A stretch of 34,967 bases of DNA. Source: Caballeronia arvi. GTDB lineage: Bacteria > Pseudomonadota > Gammaproteobacteria > Burkholderiales > Burkholderiaceae. The notes beneath the pieces are model-generated. The model saw only the letters and a list, made by a program, of their open reading frames with translations. It did not search any database and was not told where the DNA came from. The position numbers and the translations under genes are program-made. Positions 28,943 to 34,967 of this stretch are shown here, piece after piece. Within the stretch, counting starts at the first letter, position 1, and every line of letters starts with the position of its first letter. The DNA lies in assembly GCF_001544695.2 (NCBI RefSeq), contig NZ_FCOM02000068.1, forward strand, positions 1 to 34,967, given 5' to 3'.

Positions 28943-30766
28943 ATGGAACAGGAAATTCTCTCGAAGATGGAAGCTGCGATCGGCGTCATGCAGCGCTACG
29001 TTGAACTTGGGCATAGCCTCAGCTGCGCCTATTCGGGCGGCAAGGACAGCACGTGTGCGCTGGTGTTGATGGTTGAGGCGATTCGCCGTGCCGGCGGCAC
29101 GACGATCACCCACCATGTTCAGTCGGCTGACACTACGATCGAGAATCCGACAATTGCAAACTTCTTGCACTCAGTGTTGGACGAGCTGCAGCTGTATGTC
29201 GAAGCGTCGGTGTTGCCCGTACAGGTTCATGTGACGACGCCTTCGTTGGCAAGCCAGTTCGTAGTGTCGACGATTGGACGTGGCACGTTGGTACGCACAC
29301 CTGAGAACGGCGTGCGTGACGGTAGACGGACCAGGGCGTGCGCGGACGAGTGGAAGGTACGGCCGGGAGGTCGGCTTCGAACACTGCTTGAACGCCGGGC
29401 GGCAGAAGACGGTGCCCGCGAAGTCATAACGGTGCTCGGTCTGCGCAGGGATGAAAGTACCTCGCGCGCAGTGGCAATGGCCGAACGGCGAGATAGCGCC
29501 GAAGTGGCGGTCAGAAGCAGAACCGGGGCGCTCACACTGAGCCCGTTAAGCGAATGGACCTCAGATGATGTTTGGACGATGCTCGCGCTGCTGGCGGATG
29601 CTCAAAGCCTGCCGTTTCCATCGCCGTTGATGCCAAGCACGATACACCGCCTGTCCGAGATTTATCGCGCAGGGAACGGTGGAACGTGTGGTGTCGTGGT
29701 GGGCGACTCGGGCGCGAGGGCTTCCTGTGGAAGCCGTTTTGGCTGCGCCATATGTTGTGTCAGCGGCGATCGCGACAAGTCGCTTGAGGCCATGATCGAG
29801 GATGAGCAGTATGGGCATCTTCGACCGCTGAACGACTTCCGCAACTACCTGCTCGCGATCCAGTGGGACATGTCGCGCCGGGAGTTGGTGGGTCGTTCGC
29901 TGAGCGATGCGGGCTACACGCGCATCCAGGCAGACACGTACAGCTACCTCACGCGTGTTGGTCTACTGAAAATGCTCTGCAGTATTGACGCGGCTGAGCG
30001 CGACCGCGCGGAAGCGCACTCCGGGGCACTGGCGACTGGCTTAATTCCCGATACGGAAGAAAACCGGCTGCTGTGTGAGCCGCAGTTTGAGTTCGTCACG
30101 CCACAGCAGTTGGTGGCGATCGACTTCTTTCTCTCGATGCATCATTACGCGCCGCATGCGTTTCCTGCACTGGCGGTTTGGCACGACGTGAATGTGCTTG
30201 GGCGTCGGTATCCGGTTCCGAAGATTGACGGCTTGCCGAAGACCGACATCGTCTTGCACGGCTGGTATCACGTCGGGCAGTACGACCGAGACGCACCGTC
30301 AGTCGGGCTGCGCTCGTTCGATGCAGAGCAGTGGAATCCGTACCGGCATCCGGGTCGGCCCGGGCGATATGCGAGGACGACTGGCGGGGAGCAGACCGTC
30401 TACTTCGAGGAAGCCTCGCAGTTCGAGGTGGATGCGGAAGCGGCGTGCCTGTTCGTCACATGCACCTACGACACCGCCTTCATGCTGGACGCGCAGCATC
30501 GCGACGCAATTGATTCAGCGCATTTCTGGCTGAACGAGGGCATCGTGAAGCTGCCGACCGGCATGGCCCAGCGGTATCAGGAGATGGCCAAACGCGGGCA
30601 GTACTTCGCGCGACTCGCTCAGCGTCTGAACCTGACGACGGCAGAACTCGACGCGCATTTGGTCGAGAACGCCGTCGGTGACGACGAGCATCAAGCGTTG
30701 TTGGGTTATGACACCACGCAGTTGAGTCTCTTTACAGAAGCGGCGTACCCGCAACCAAGCTTTTGA
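28943..30766 (+). CDS. DndC/PAPS-reductase-like PP-loop protein
   Basis: 607 residues. The PP-loop SGGKDS (31-36, in LSCAYSGGKDSTCALVLMVE) binds ATP for adenylation. DndC-type landmarks follow: a TRACADEWKVRP block, REVITVLGLRRDESTSRAVA, an LSEWTSDDVWTML segment, a cysteine cluster (GARASCGSRFGCAICCVSGD) and DKSLEAMIEDEQYGHLRPLN then DFRNYLLAIQWDMSRRELV. DndC holds an Fe-S cluster and takes part in DNA phosphorothioation. The C-terminal 250 residues are an extension with aromatic-rich strands and a helical end. No dndB, dndD or dndE lies next to it. Last gene of the cassette, closed by a terminator. Confidence 0.75.
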   Translation: MEQEILSKMEAAIGVMQRYVELGHSLSCAYSGGKDSTCALVLMVEAIRRAGGTTITHHVQSADTTIENPTIANFLHSVLDELQLYVEASVLPVQVHVTTPSLASQFVVSTIGRGTLVRTPENGVRDGRRTRACADEWKVRPGGRLRTLLERRAAEDGAREVITVLGLRRDESTSRAVAMAERRDSAEVAVRSRTGALTLSPLSEWTSDDVWTMLALLADAQSLPFPSPLMPSTIHRLSEIYRAGNGGTCGVVVGDSGARASCGSRFGCAICCVSGDRDKSLEAMIEDEQYGHLRPLNDFRNYLLAIQWDMSRRELVGRSLSDAGYTRIQADTYSYLTRVGLLKMLCSIDAAERDRAEAHSGALATGLIPDTEENRLLCEPQFEFVTPQQLVAIDFFLSMHHYAPHAFPALAVWHDVNVLGRRYPVPKIDGLPKTDIVLHGWYHVGQYDRDAPSVGLRSFDAEQWNPYRHPGRPGRYARTTGGEQTVYFEEASQFEVDAEAACLFVTCTYDTAFMLDAQHRDAIDSAHFWLNEGIVKLPTGMAQRYQEMAKRGQYFARLAQRLNLTTAELDAHLVENAVGDDEHQALLGYDTTQLSLFTEAAYPQPSF

Positions 30767-30769
30767 ACA

Positions 30770-30803
30770 CGTCCCAGGCTAAAACCCTGGGACGTTTTTT
30801 TTT
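30770..30803 (+). terminator. Strong terminator closing the cassette
   Basis: Perfect 9-bp stem CGTCCCAGG / CCTGGGACG, 7-base loop, nine T. It begins four bases after the stop of the DndC-like gene. Its left and loop bases also encode the last codons of the convergent gene at 30779. Confidence 0.9.
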
Positions 30804-31033
30804 GCGAGGTCGAAATCGTCGAAGTTGGGCGAGGGTAGTATTTCGCCTGGCTGCACGCCAAGCAGCCGCAGCGCGTGCATCATCGCCGCGCTTTCGCGAG
30901 CGAAATCTAAACGAAGAGACTCGCCCTCCATCGTGGCCTCTATGCCGGAAAACACGCTAAACGTGTGGAGCGCGAGATTCAGCGCACGAGCGATTTCGCC
31001 GTCGCGCGTCTTTTCAACGAAAATCTGATTCAT
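30779..31033 (-). CDS. Small hypothetical protein
   Basis: 84 residues from MNQIFVEKTRDGEIARALNL; the frame is open to a GTG at 31183, but that longer part is Arg/Pro-rich and overlaps the next gene upstream. The sequence is amphipathic-helical (LHTFSVFSGIEATMEGESLR, then FARESAAMMHALRLLGVQPG) and ends in FDDFDLAKKNVPGF, where the last codons lie in the cassette terminator. No family recognised. Convergent with the cassette and co-oriented with the gene upstream (31161-31919). Confidence 0.5.
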   Translation of the reverse strand: MNQIFVEKTRDGEIARALNLALHTFSVFSGIEATMEGESLRLDFARESAAMMHALRLLGVQPGEILPSPNFDDFDLAKKNVPGF

Positions 31034-31160
31034 AGCTGCCCCCGGGGCTCCGCATCCCCTGTAAGAAGCAGGCACCGTGCCGGGCGGGAAGGAACGCCTC
31101 ACGTGCTTCGTGCTCGCACCGACGCGACGGCGAAACGCCCTAAAAGCGTGGAGGAGGCAT

Positions 31161-31919
31161 TCATTGAAACAAGCTTGTTTCACCTGCGTTGATTGCGGCT
31201 TCTGCCAGCCCGTGCATCATCCTCGAGCCGATTATCTCTGGGAGGTCGGGCAATAGCTCCTTTTTAAGCTCGAGGACGGCCTTGGCGGTGTCGCGACCAT
31301 CGCCTTCCAGAAAGGACCTTTCGAGGTCAAACCACATCAGGGTAACGTCCGTCCACTCGTCGCTTTCATAGCTTTTGCTCGAGGTAACGGCGATGACTCG
31401 TCCAAGACAGAAGAGGGCCAGCGCTATCCACCCGGGTTGTCGCAGATCGCCTGTCAGCTTGCAATGCGCACGTGTAATTGCAAGAACGATGGGATCGTCA
31501 GGATGCGCGGGCCGATTCTTGTTGAACTGAAGCGCCAGATACGGATCGCTTGACCAAAACTTCGTATGGGCAATGCGGATCATCTGATCGATGAAGTCCA
31601 CGAATTTCCGGTTTCGGAATGCTTGCTGCATGCCCTCTGCCCAAGCTTGCGGCGCCGCGGCCTTCAATTGTTTGGCCACTCGTGCGGCGCCGAGCGGGGC
31701 CTCTCTTAGGGCTTGGGCGAGCTCATCCTCCCCTATGGCGTCCGCAACCTGACCGAACATCGATAATTCGCCCGCTTTCTTCGACATATCCGAAAATCGG
31801 GCGATCGATGCGAACGTAGGCAGCACCTGAGGGTGTCGCACCATCTCTCCGGCCAGAGCAAGGCCTTCGCGCGTGCGGTCGTCGAGAGCCGAAGATTTAC
31901 TGCGGCTAGCTTTTCCCAT
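31161..31919 (-). CDS. Unknown alpha-helical protein
   Basis: 252 residues from MGKASRSKSSALDDRTREGL at 31919; the frame runs on to 32003 but the extra part looks non-coding. Helical throughout: LALAGEMVRHPQVLPTFASI, then ELAQALREAPLGAARVAKQL and FRNRKFVDFIDQMIRIAHTK. The middle RQPGWIALALFCLGRVIAVT may be a buried helix. The C-terminus is RMMHGLAEAAINAGETSLFQ. No motif recognised. It reads like a plasmid-borne orphan and is preceded by a 10-bp inverted repeat at 32084-32112 in the divergent gap. Confidence 0.55.
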   Translation of the reverse strand: MGKASRSKSSALDDRTREGLALAGEMVRHPQVLPTFASIARFSDMSKKAGELSMFGQVADAIGEDELAQALREAPLGAARVAKQLKAAAPQAWAEGMQQAFRNRKFVDFIDQMIRIAHTKFWSSDPYLALQFNKNRPAHPDDPIVLAITRAHCKLTGDLRQPGWIALALFCLGRVIAVTSSKSYESDEWTDVTLMWFDLERSFLEGDGRDTAKAVLELKKELLPDLPEIIGSRMMHGLAEAAINAGETSLFQ

Positions 31920-32083
31920 TGTCGACTCGGAGTTCGCAGTGCACAGACGACCAGCATGCCACATGTAGCTGGGCGACCCGGATGGCGTGTGCATCGCGTT
32001 CATCGTCTTCCATGCGCCGTAATCGGATCTGAGGGGCGCAACGAAAGGTTAAAGGCCCAGAACTTTTGAGCGGCGATGGAGCA

Positions 32084-32112
32084 CGCGACTCGCTAACGGG
32101 ACGCGAGTCGCG
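32084..32112. repeat. Perfect 10-bp inverted repeat in divergent gap
   Basis: CGCGACTCGC (32084-32093) / GCGAGTCGCG (32103-32112) with a 9-base spacer, between the leftward gene starting at 31919 and the rightward gene starting at 32207. It could be an operator shared by the two promoters or a bidirectional hairpin. No gene in the gap. Confidence 0.5.
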
Positions 32113-32206
32113 AGACTGTACAAATTGCTTAATCCCTGTCGGCCAGTATAAATTACCTTTGAATCCGGTTAATATTTGAGAAACAAGGTGGGTACCGGGA
32201 GGCGGT

Positions 32207-32482
32207 ATGGAAGCGGAACGCGAGGTTCTCTACAAGGGTTTTACGCTTTCGCCGATCGCCGTCGATGATGGCGATTTCTATACAGCGATGCTGATTGTTC
32301 GAGCGCCCGGTGGAGAAAGGCGAGCGAGCGGTATGCTGGGTCAATTTCCCTGCGCGTTATCGGCGACCCAATACGCGCTTGCTTATGGGATGGCCGACGT
32401 TGATCACCGGGAGCCGCCGATTTTGGATTGGCCGGTCAGGATCCGCGTACCACTTGCAGGGCGCCGCTTAAGAGCTTATTGA
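32207..32482 (+). CDS. Small conserved hypothetical protein
   Basis: 91 residues, with GGGAGG seven bases before the ATG. MEAEREVLYKGFTLSPIAVD, then YTAMLIVRAPGGERRASGML, FPCALSATQYALAYGMADVD and HREPPILDWPVRIRVPL. This is a common Burkholderiaceae small-protein pattern as I recall it (a domain with a 'yk G f.l.p....dg...a.l.v..p.g..r.sG.lg.f' layout), of unknown function. Soluble alpha/beta. Its 3' end overlaps that of the convergent diguanylate cyclase gene by 15 bases. Confidence 0.65.
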   Translation: MEAEREVLYKGFTLSPIAVDDGDFYTAMLIVRAPGGERRASGMLGQFPCALSATQYALAYGMADVDHREPPILDWPVRIRVPLAGRRLRAY

Positions 32483-33910
32483 CCGAAACGATGCTGGGTC
32501 GCTTCTCGCTTGCGACGCTCCCGTCCGTGGCTCATAAACTTCTGCCGCATCGACGACCCGGTTGCGGCCGCGTTCCTTCGCCCGGTACAGCGCAGCGTCT
32601 GCGAGGTTGAGCAGCGCCGGCGCCGAATCCGGCGAGGTGGGGAGCGAGCAGGCAAGACCGATCGATACTGTCACCGGGGCACCGTTTGAGGATGCTGAGC
32701 GGATGCCGAGCGTTTCGATCGCGGACCTTAGCGACTGCGCGACACGTAGTCCTGCCGGTGCCTCGCAGGCCGGGAGCACCACGACGAACTCTTCACCGCC
32801 GTAGCGCGCCACGTAGTCGCTTTGCCGCCGCAATGTGGTCGAGAGTGTGCTCGCGACCCGGCGCAAGCAGTCGTCGCCGGCAAGATGCCCGAACGTGTCG
32901 TTGTATCGCTTGAAATGATCGACGTCGATGAGTAAGACGCAAAGCGGCTGATCGCTGTCGGATGCGAACGAAAAATCGCGCGGGAAACGATCGTCAAAGT
33001 AGGCGCGGTTGAAAACCCCCGTCAGGCCGTCGCGCGCCGACGTCTCCACCAGTCTTTTATGCGTCTCGGACAGTCGCCGGTATAGGCCGGTGGTCTCGTA
33101 GATCAACATCCCGAGGACCGCACTCGACGAAATCATCGACGCTGCGCGCGCCGCGTACCAGCCCACGCTGTAACGCGCCCCGGCGGACAACGTGAGCGCC
33201 ACATCGATAAGCGTGCCGAGGAGCGCGACGGCGAGCCACAAGTCCATCAACGAGCGCAGTCGAGTCGTCGATACATGCAATCCGAGCGCTGCGAGGCAAA
33301 TCGCCTCCACTACGATCCCGGCCGAACTGCTGGACAACTGCGCGTACGAACCGGAGGTTGCGACAAAGGGCGGGAGGTGCGCCTGCCCGGCGGTGGCGAG
33401 CGCGCAGAGGCTCAGCGCTAGCGCGACACAGGCAAATGCGACGGCTCTGCCCCGGGCGAGACGGCTCGCAGTGGAGGGAACGGCTCGCGTAAAAAGGGAA
33501 GCGGTTATCAGCGCCGGAAAGCCGCCATGCCAGAACACCCAAATCCACACCGCCGTCTGAGGCCCCGCGCCAAGCAGGCCGGTAGGGGAAAAGACGCCCG
33601 GAAAGACGAGCAACTGGATGGCGGCAATCACGCTCGTGAACGCATATGCACCGCTAAGTGCAGCGAAAAGCAGCCTGCCCGAGACGGCGAACTGAGTCCA
33701 CAACAGCAATGCCGTCAGGCCTTCGGTCAGCGTCACCCATGTCGCGAACACTGGCAGGAACGGGGCAATAACCGGCCCAGGACTTTTCGCATATGGCCAG
33801 ACAAAGACGGCGCCACTCATTGCGAGCAAGGCCACGACCGCCGCCATAACTTGGTGCCGGGGCGTGGTTGGCATGTGGATCAGCGTTGTTTGCATTTGGT
33901 GAGCGTGCAA
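32468..33910 (-). CDS. Membrane-bound diguanylate cyclase (GGDEF)
   Basis: 480 residues. The N-terminal half has about eight transmembrane helices (MAAVVALLAMSGAVFVWPYA, then ISSSAVLGMLIYETTGLYRR as the last) in a MASE4-like sensor arrangement. The linker RRLSETHKRLVETSARDGLT leads into the GGDEF domain: DGLTGVFNRAYFDDRFPRDF, LLIDVDHFKRYNDTFGHLAG, the active site ARYGGEEFVVVL, and the I-site RQSD five residues before it. All catalytic parts are intact, so it should make c-di-GMP from two GTP and be inhibited by its product. No EAL domain. Start at 33910, or five codons later (MQTTLIHMPTTPRH). On a plasmid it may tune biofilm or motility for the host. Confidence 0.9.
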   Translation of the reverse strand: MHAHQMQTTLIHMPTTPRHQVMAAVVALLAMSGAVFVWPYAKSPGPVIAPFLPVFATWVTLTEGLTALLLWTQFAVSGRLLFAALSGAYAFTSVIAAIQLLVFPGVFSPTGLLGAGPQTAVWIWVFWHGGFPALITASLFTRAVPSTASRLARGRAVAFACVALALSLCALATAGQAHLPPFVATSGSYAQLSSSSAGIVVEAICLAALGLHVSTTRLRSLMDLWLAVALLGTLIDVALTLSAGARYSVGWYAARAASMISSSAVLGMLIYETTGLYRRLSETHKRLVETSARDGLTGVFNRAYFDDRFPRDFSFASDSDQPLCVLLIDVDHFKRYNDTFGHLAGDDCLRRVASTLSTTLRRQSDYVARYGGEEFVVVLPACEAPAGLRVAQSLRSAIETLGIRSASSNGAPVTVSIGLACSLPTSPDSAPALLNLADAALYRAKERGRNRVVDAAEVYEPRTGASQARSDPASFRSISS

Positions 33911-34073
33911 ATGCGGCCGGTTGCCGCCGTCGCCCTTGACGATTCTTCGGAAGATTCCGCTTTTACGGCCGTAGCGCTGGCTTCTTGAGAGCGCCGCCAG
34001 CGCGATGCGCGCCGGGGTTGGCTTAGCCGTTGCTATTGGCTAGATGGCAGGCAATATTAAAAAGTTCGACGCC

Positions 34074-34379
34074 ATGAAAGTCACGATTGTTTCCTTTCAC
34101 GCTCCTCCGCCCGGACACCAGGAGGACGTGTGCAGGTTCTGGTTCCAGACGGAGGACGGCTCGAGCCCGCAGAGACGTCACTCAATCTCCCTGCGCACCG
34201 CCCGAGTCATTCTGGAAAGTAACCCTCCCGACGACCTTGCAATTACCCACAGTCGTCCTGTGCAAGTTCATAGCCCAGCTGAATGTCAATCAGGCGTCGC
34301 ATGCCGCGCCACACGACGGTATTGCCTGGCGGCGGGTCGCTGGCACGTGCAAGGTAGCCGCCGAGTTGCGCAAGCTTGA
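34074..34379 (+). CDS. Small hypothetical, 3' end probably cut by insertion
   Basis: MKVTIVSFHAPPPGHQEDVC, then RFWFQTEDGSSPQRRHSISL and RTARVILESNPPDDLAITH look like a genuine small protein of about 55-60 residues. From about codon 58 (34245 on) the frame runs over the antisense of the IS4-type transposase and no longer looks native. So an insertion near 34240 has probably replaced its last codons. An in-frame ATG at 34044 is an alternative start. No family recognised. Confidence 0.45.
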   Translation: MKVTIVSFHAPPPGHQEDVCRFWFQTEDGSSPQRRHSISLRTARVILESNPPDDLAITHSRPVQVHSPAECQSGVACRATRRYCLAAGRWHVQGSRRVAQA

Positions 34380-34890
34380 TGAGGCTGCGCAGCAGCGGCG
34401 GAGCCTGTGCCATGCGAGGCGTGTCTTTAACGACCCGATCGAGGAGTTCGACTTCTCTTTGTGTGACCGCCAACTGGGCGGGCGCATGGGCAGCGCATCG
34501 GTTGAGCATCGTCAGCCAGAAGATGCGCCAACTCAGGATACAGAACACCGAGATAAGATTGGCTAAGCGATCGGCGGTACGCAGCTTCGATTCTTCAGCC
34601 TTGCATCCCGACTTCAGAATCTTATGGAAGGTCTCTATTTTCCAACGCATCGCGTACCAGTCGAGCTTTTCGATAGCGTCAGCACGAGATTTTACTGGCA
34701 GATCAGTGATCAACTTCCACTCGATCGGAGGCCGACCGGCGGGTGCGGCCGTCTCCAGAGCATGAATGACGGTCAGACGTAGGTCGGGATAGCGACGCTG
34801 CTTGTAGAGAGGTGGTAGCACGGTAATGCGGCGATACCTGATCTCAAGAAAGGCTTCGTCGGGACGGCCTTTCGAATCGCGGAGCTCAAC
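34243..34890 (-). pseudogene. IS4-family transposase, C-terminal half only
   Basis: About 215 codons with a clear IS4/IS50-type C-terminus: LETAAPAGRPPIEWKLITDL, then the family signature Y-(2)-R-(3)-E-(6)-K in WYAMRWKIETFHKILKSGCK, where the Glu is the third catalytic residue. The tail NLISVFCILSWRIFWLTMLN is also typical. The two N-terminal catalytic Asp and the first half of the protein are missing: homology starts at VELRDSKGRPDEAF, and the codons before it (34891-34953) are encoded by the repeats of a second element. The gene is therefore broken and inactive. Confidence 0.85.
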
Positions 34891-34967
34891 CCCTGGCGGG
34901 CACCCAAACTCCCCCAGGGATGGGCACTTCAATTTCCCCCACCCGATGACCACCGGCTGAACTGCTG
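34891..34967. mobile_element. End of a second, IS21-like element (continues outside window)
   Basis: Two diverged repeats, GGGCACCCAAACTCCCCCA (34898-34916) and GGGCACTTCAATTTCCCCCA (34922-34941), stand in tandem at the point where the IS4-type gene breaks off. Closely spaced repeats of about 20 bases at an end are typical of IS21-family elements, and the sequence differs from the complete IS21 at 15225. The transposase genes would lie past the window edge, so this is inferred. Confidence 0.45.

Noticed and set aside
20536..30766. Complete Dnd, Ssp or Dpd DNA-modification operon
   Set aside because: Only a DndC-like and a DpdA-like candidate are present; dndB/D/E, sspB/C and preQ0-synthesis or dpdB-D genes are not seen in the window.
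1..34967. CRISPR arrays, rRNA or tRNA genes
   Set aside because: No regularly spaced direct repeats and no foldable tRNA or rRNA segments were noticed on either strand; this was by eye, without a scanning program.

Overview
The window reads as part of a large plasmid (or megaplasmid/chromid arm) of a Burkholderiaceae-type betaproteobacterium. The evidence is high GC, a ParA-ParB-Rep maintenance block, remnants of a VirB-type secretion locus, insertion sequences, and small hypothetical genes of a style I associate with Burkholderia/Paraburkholderia plasmids. The genus call is an inference from protein style, not a database result.

Layout. 1-5.7 kb: the 3' part of a helix-turn-helix regulator gene, a C-terminal scrap of rpoD, two small hypotheticals, a cold-shock gene, about 1.2 kb with nothing convincing, and a replication initiator. 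5.7-8.3 kb: on the minus strand, parA-parB (4-bp overlap), then a gap, then rep. This is the same order as repABC replicons. The parB-rep gap carries a good sigma70 promoter, a stem-loop and an intrinsic terminator on the OPPOSITE strand, which together predict a counter-transcribed RNA of about 100 nt against the rep leader.

8.3-13.1 kb: a second, decaying partition-like region. It has a one-domain and a two-domain ParB-like HTH protein without the ParB N-terminal domain, a frame-broken ParA, and a set of parS-like palindromes (GGTTTCCACGTGGAAACC and relatives). 13.4-19.6 kb: virB8, virB9 and the 5' end of virB10, cut by a complete IS21-family element of about 2.5 kb (istA/istB). The far side of the element abuts the 3' end of a bactofilin gene, so the IS marks a rearrangement junction. 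Behind it is a minus-strand operon of bactofilin, an anchored low-complexity protein and an unidentified protein.

20-30.8 kb: a co-oriented DNA-metabolism cassette, the most interesting part of the window. In order it has a structured leader with terminator, a small protein, a phage recombination-directionality-factor-like zinc protein, a NADAR (YbiA-like) protein, an SbcD-like nuclease, a small protein, an SbcC-like ATPase with an unusual Cys-His-His-Cys hook, four further proteins, and a DndC/PAPS-reductase-like PP-loop protein; one of the four is a TGT/DpdA-like TIM-barrel candidate. It ends in a strong terminator. Several intergenic gaps repeat the same design: a CCCTT...AAGGG or related hairpin, followed by a short stem that pairs with the Shine-Dalgarno of the next gene. 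The gene content suggests nucleic-acid modification, repair or anti-defence, but no known dnd or dpd operon is complete here.

30.8-35 kb: three small hypotheticals, a membrane diguanylate cyclase with an intact GGEEF and I-site, a small gene probably cut by an insertion, and a broken IS4-family transposase gene. That gene is itself abutted at the window edge by repeats that look like the end of another IS21-type element.
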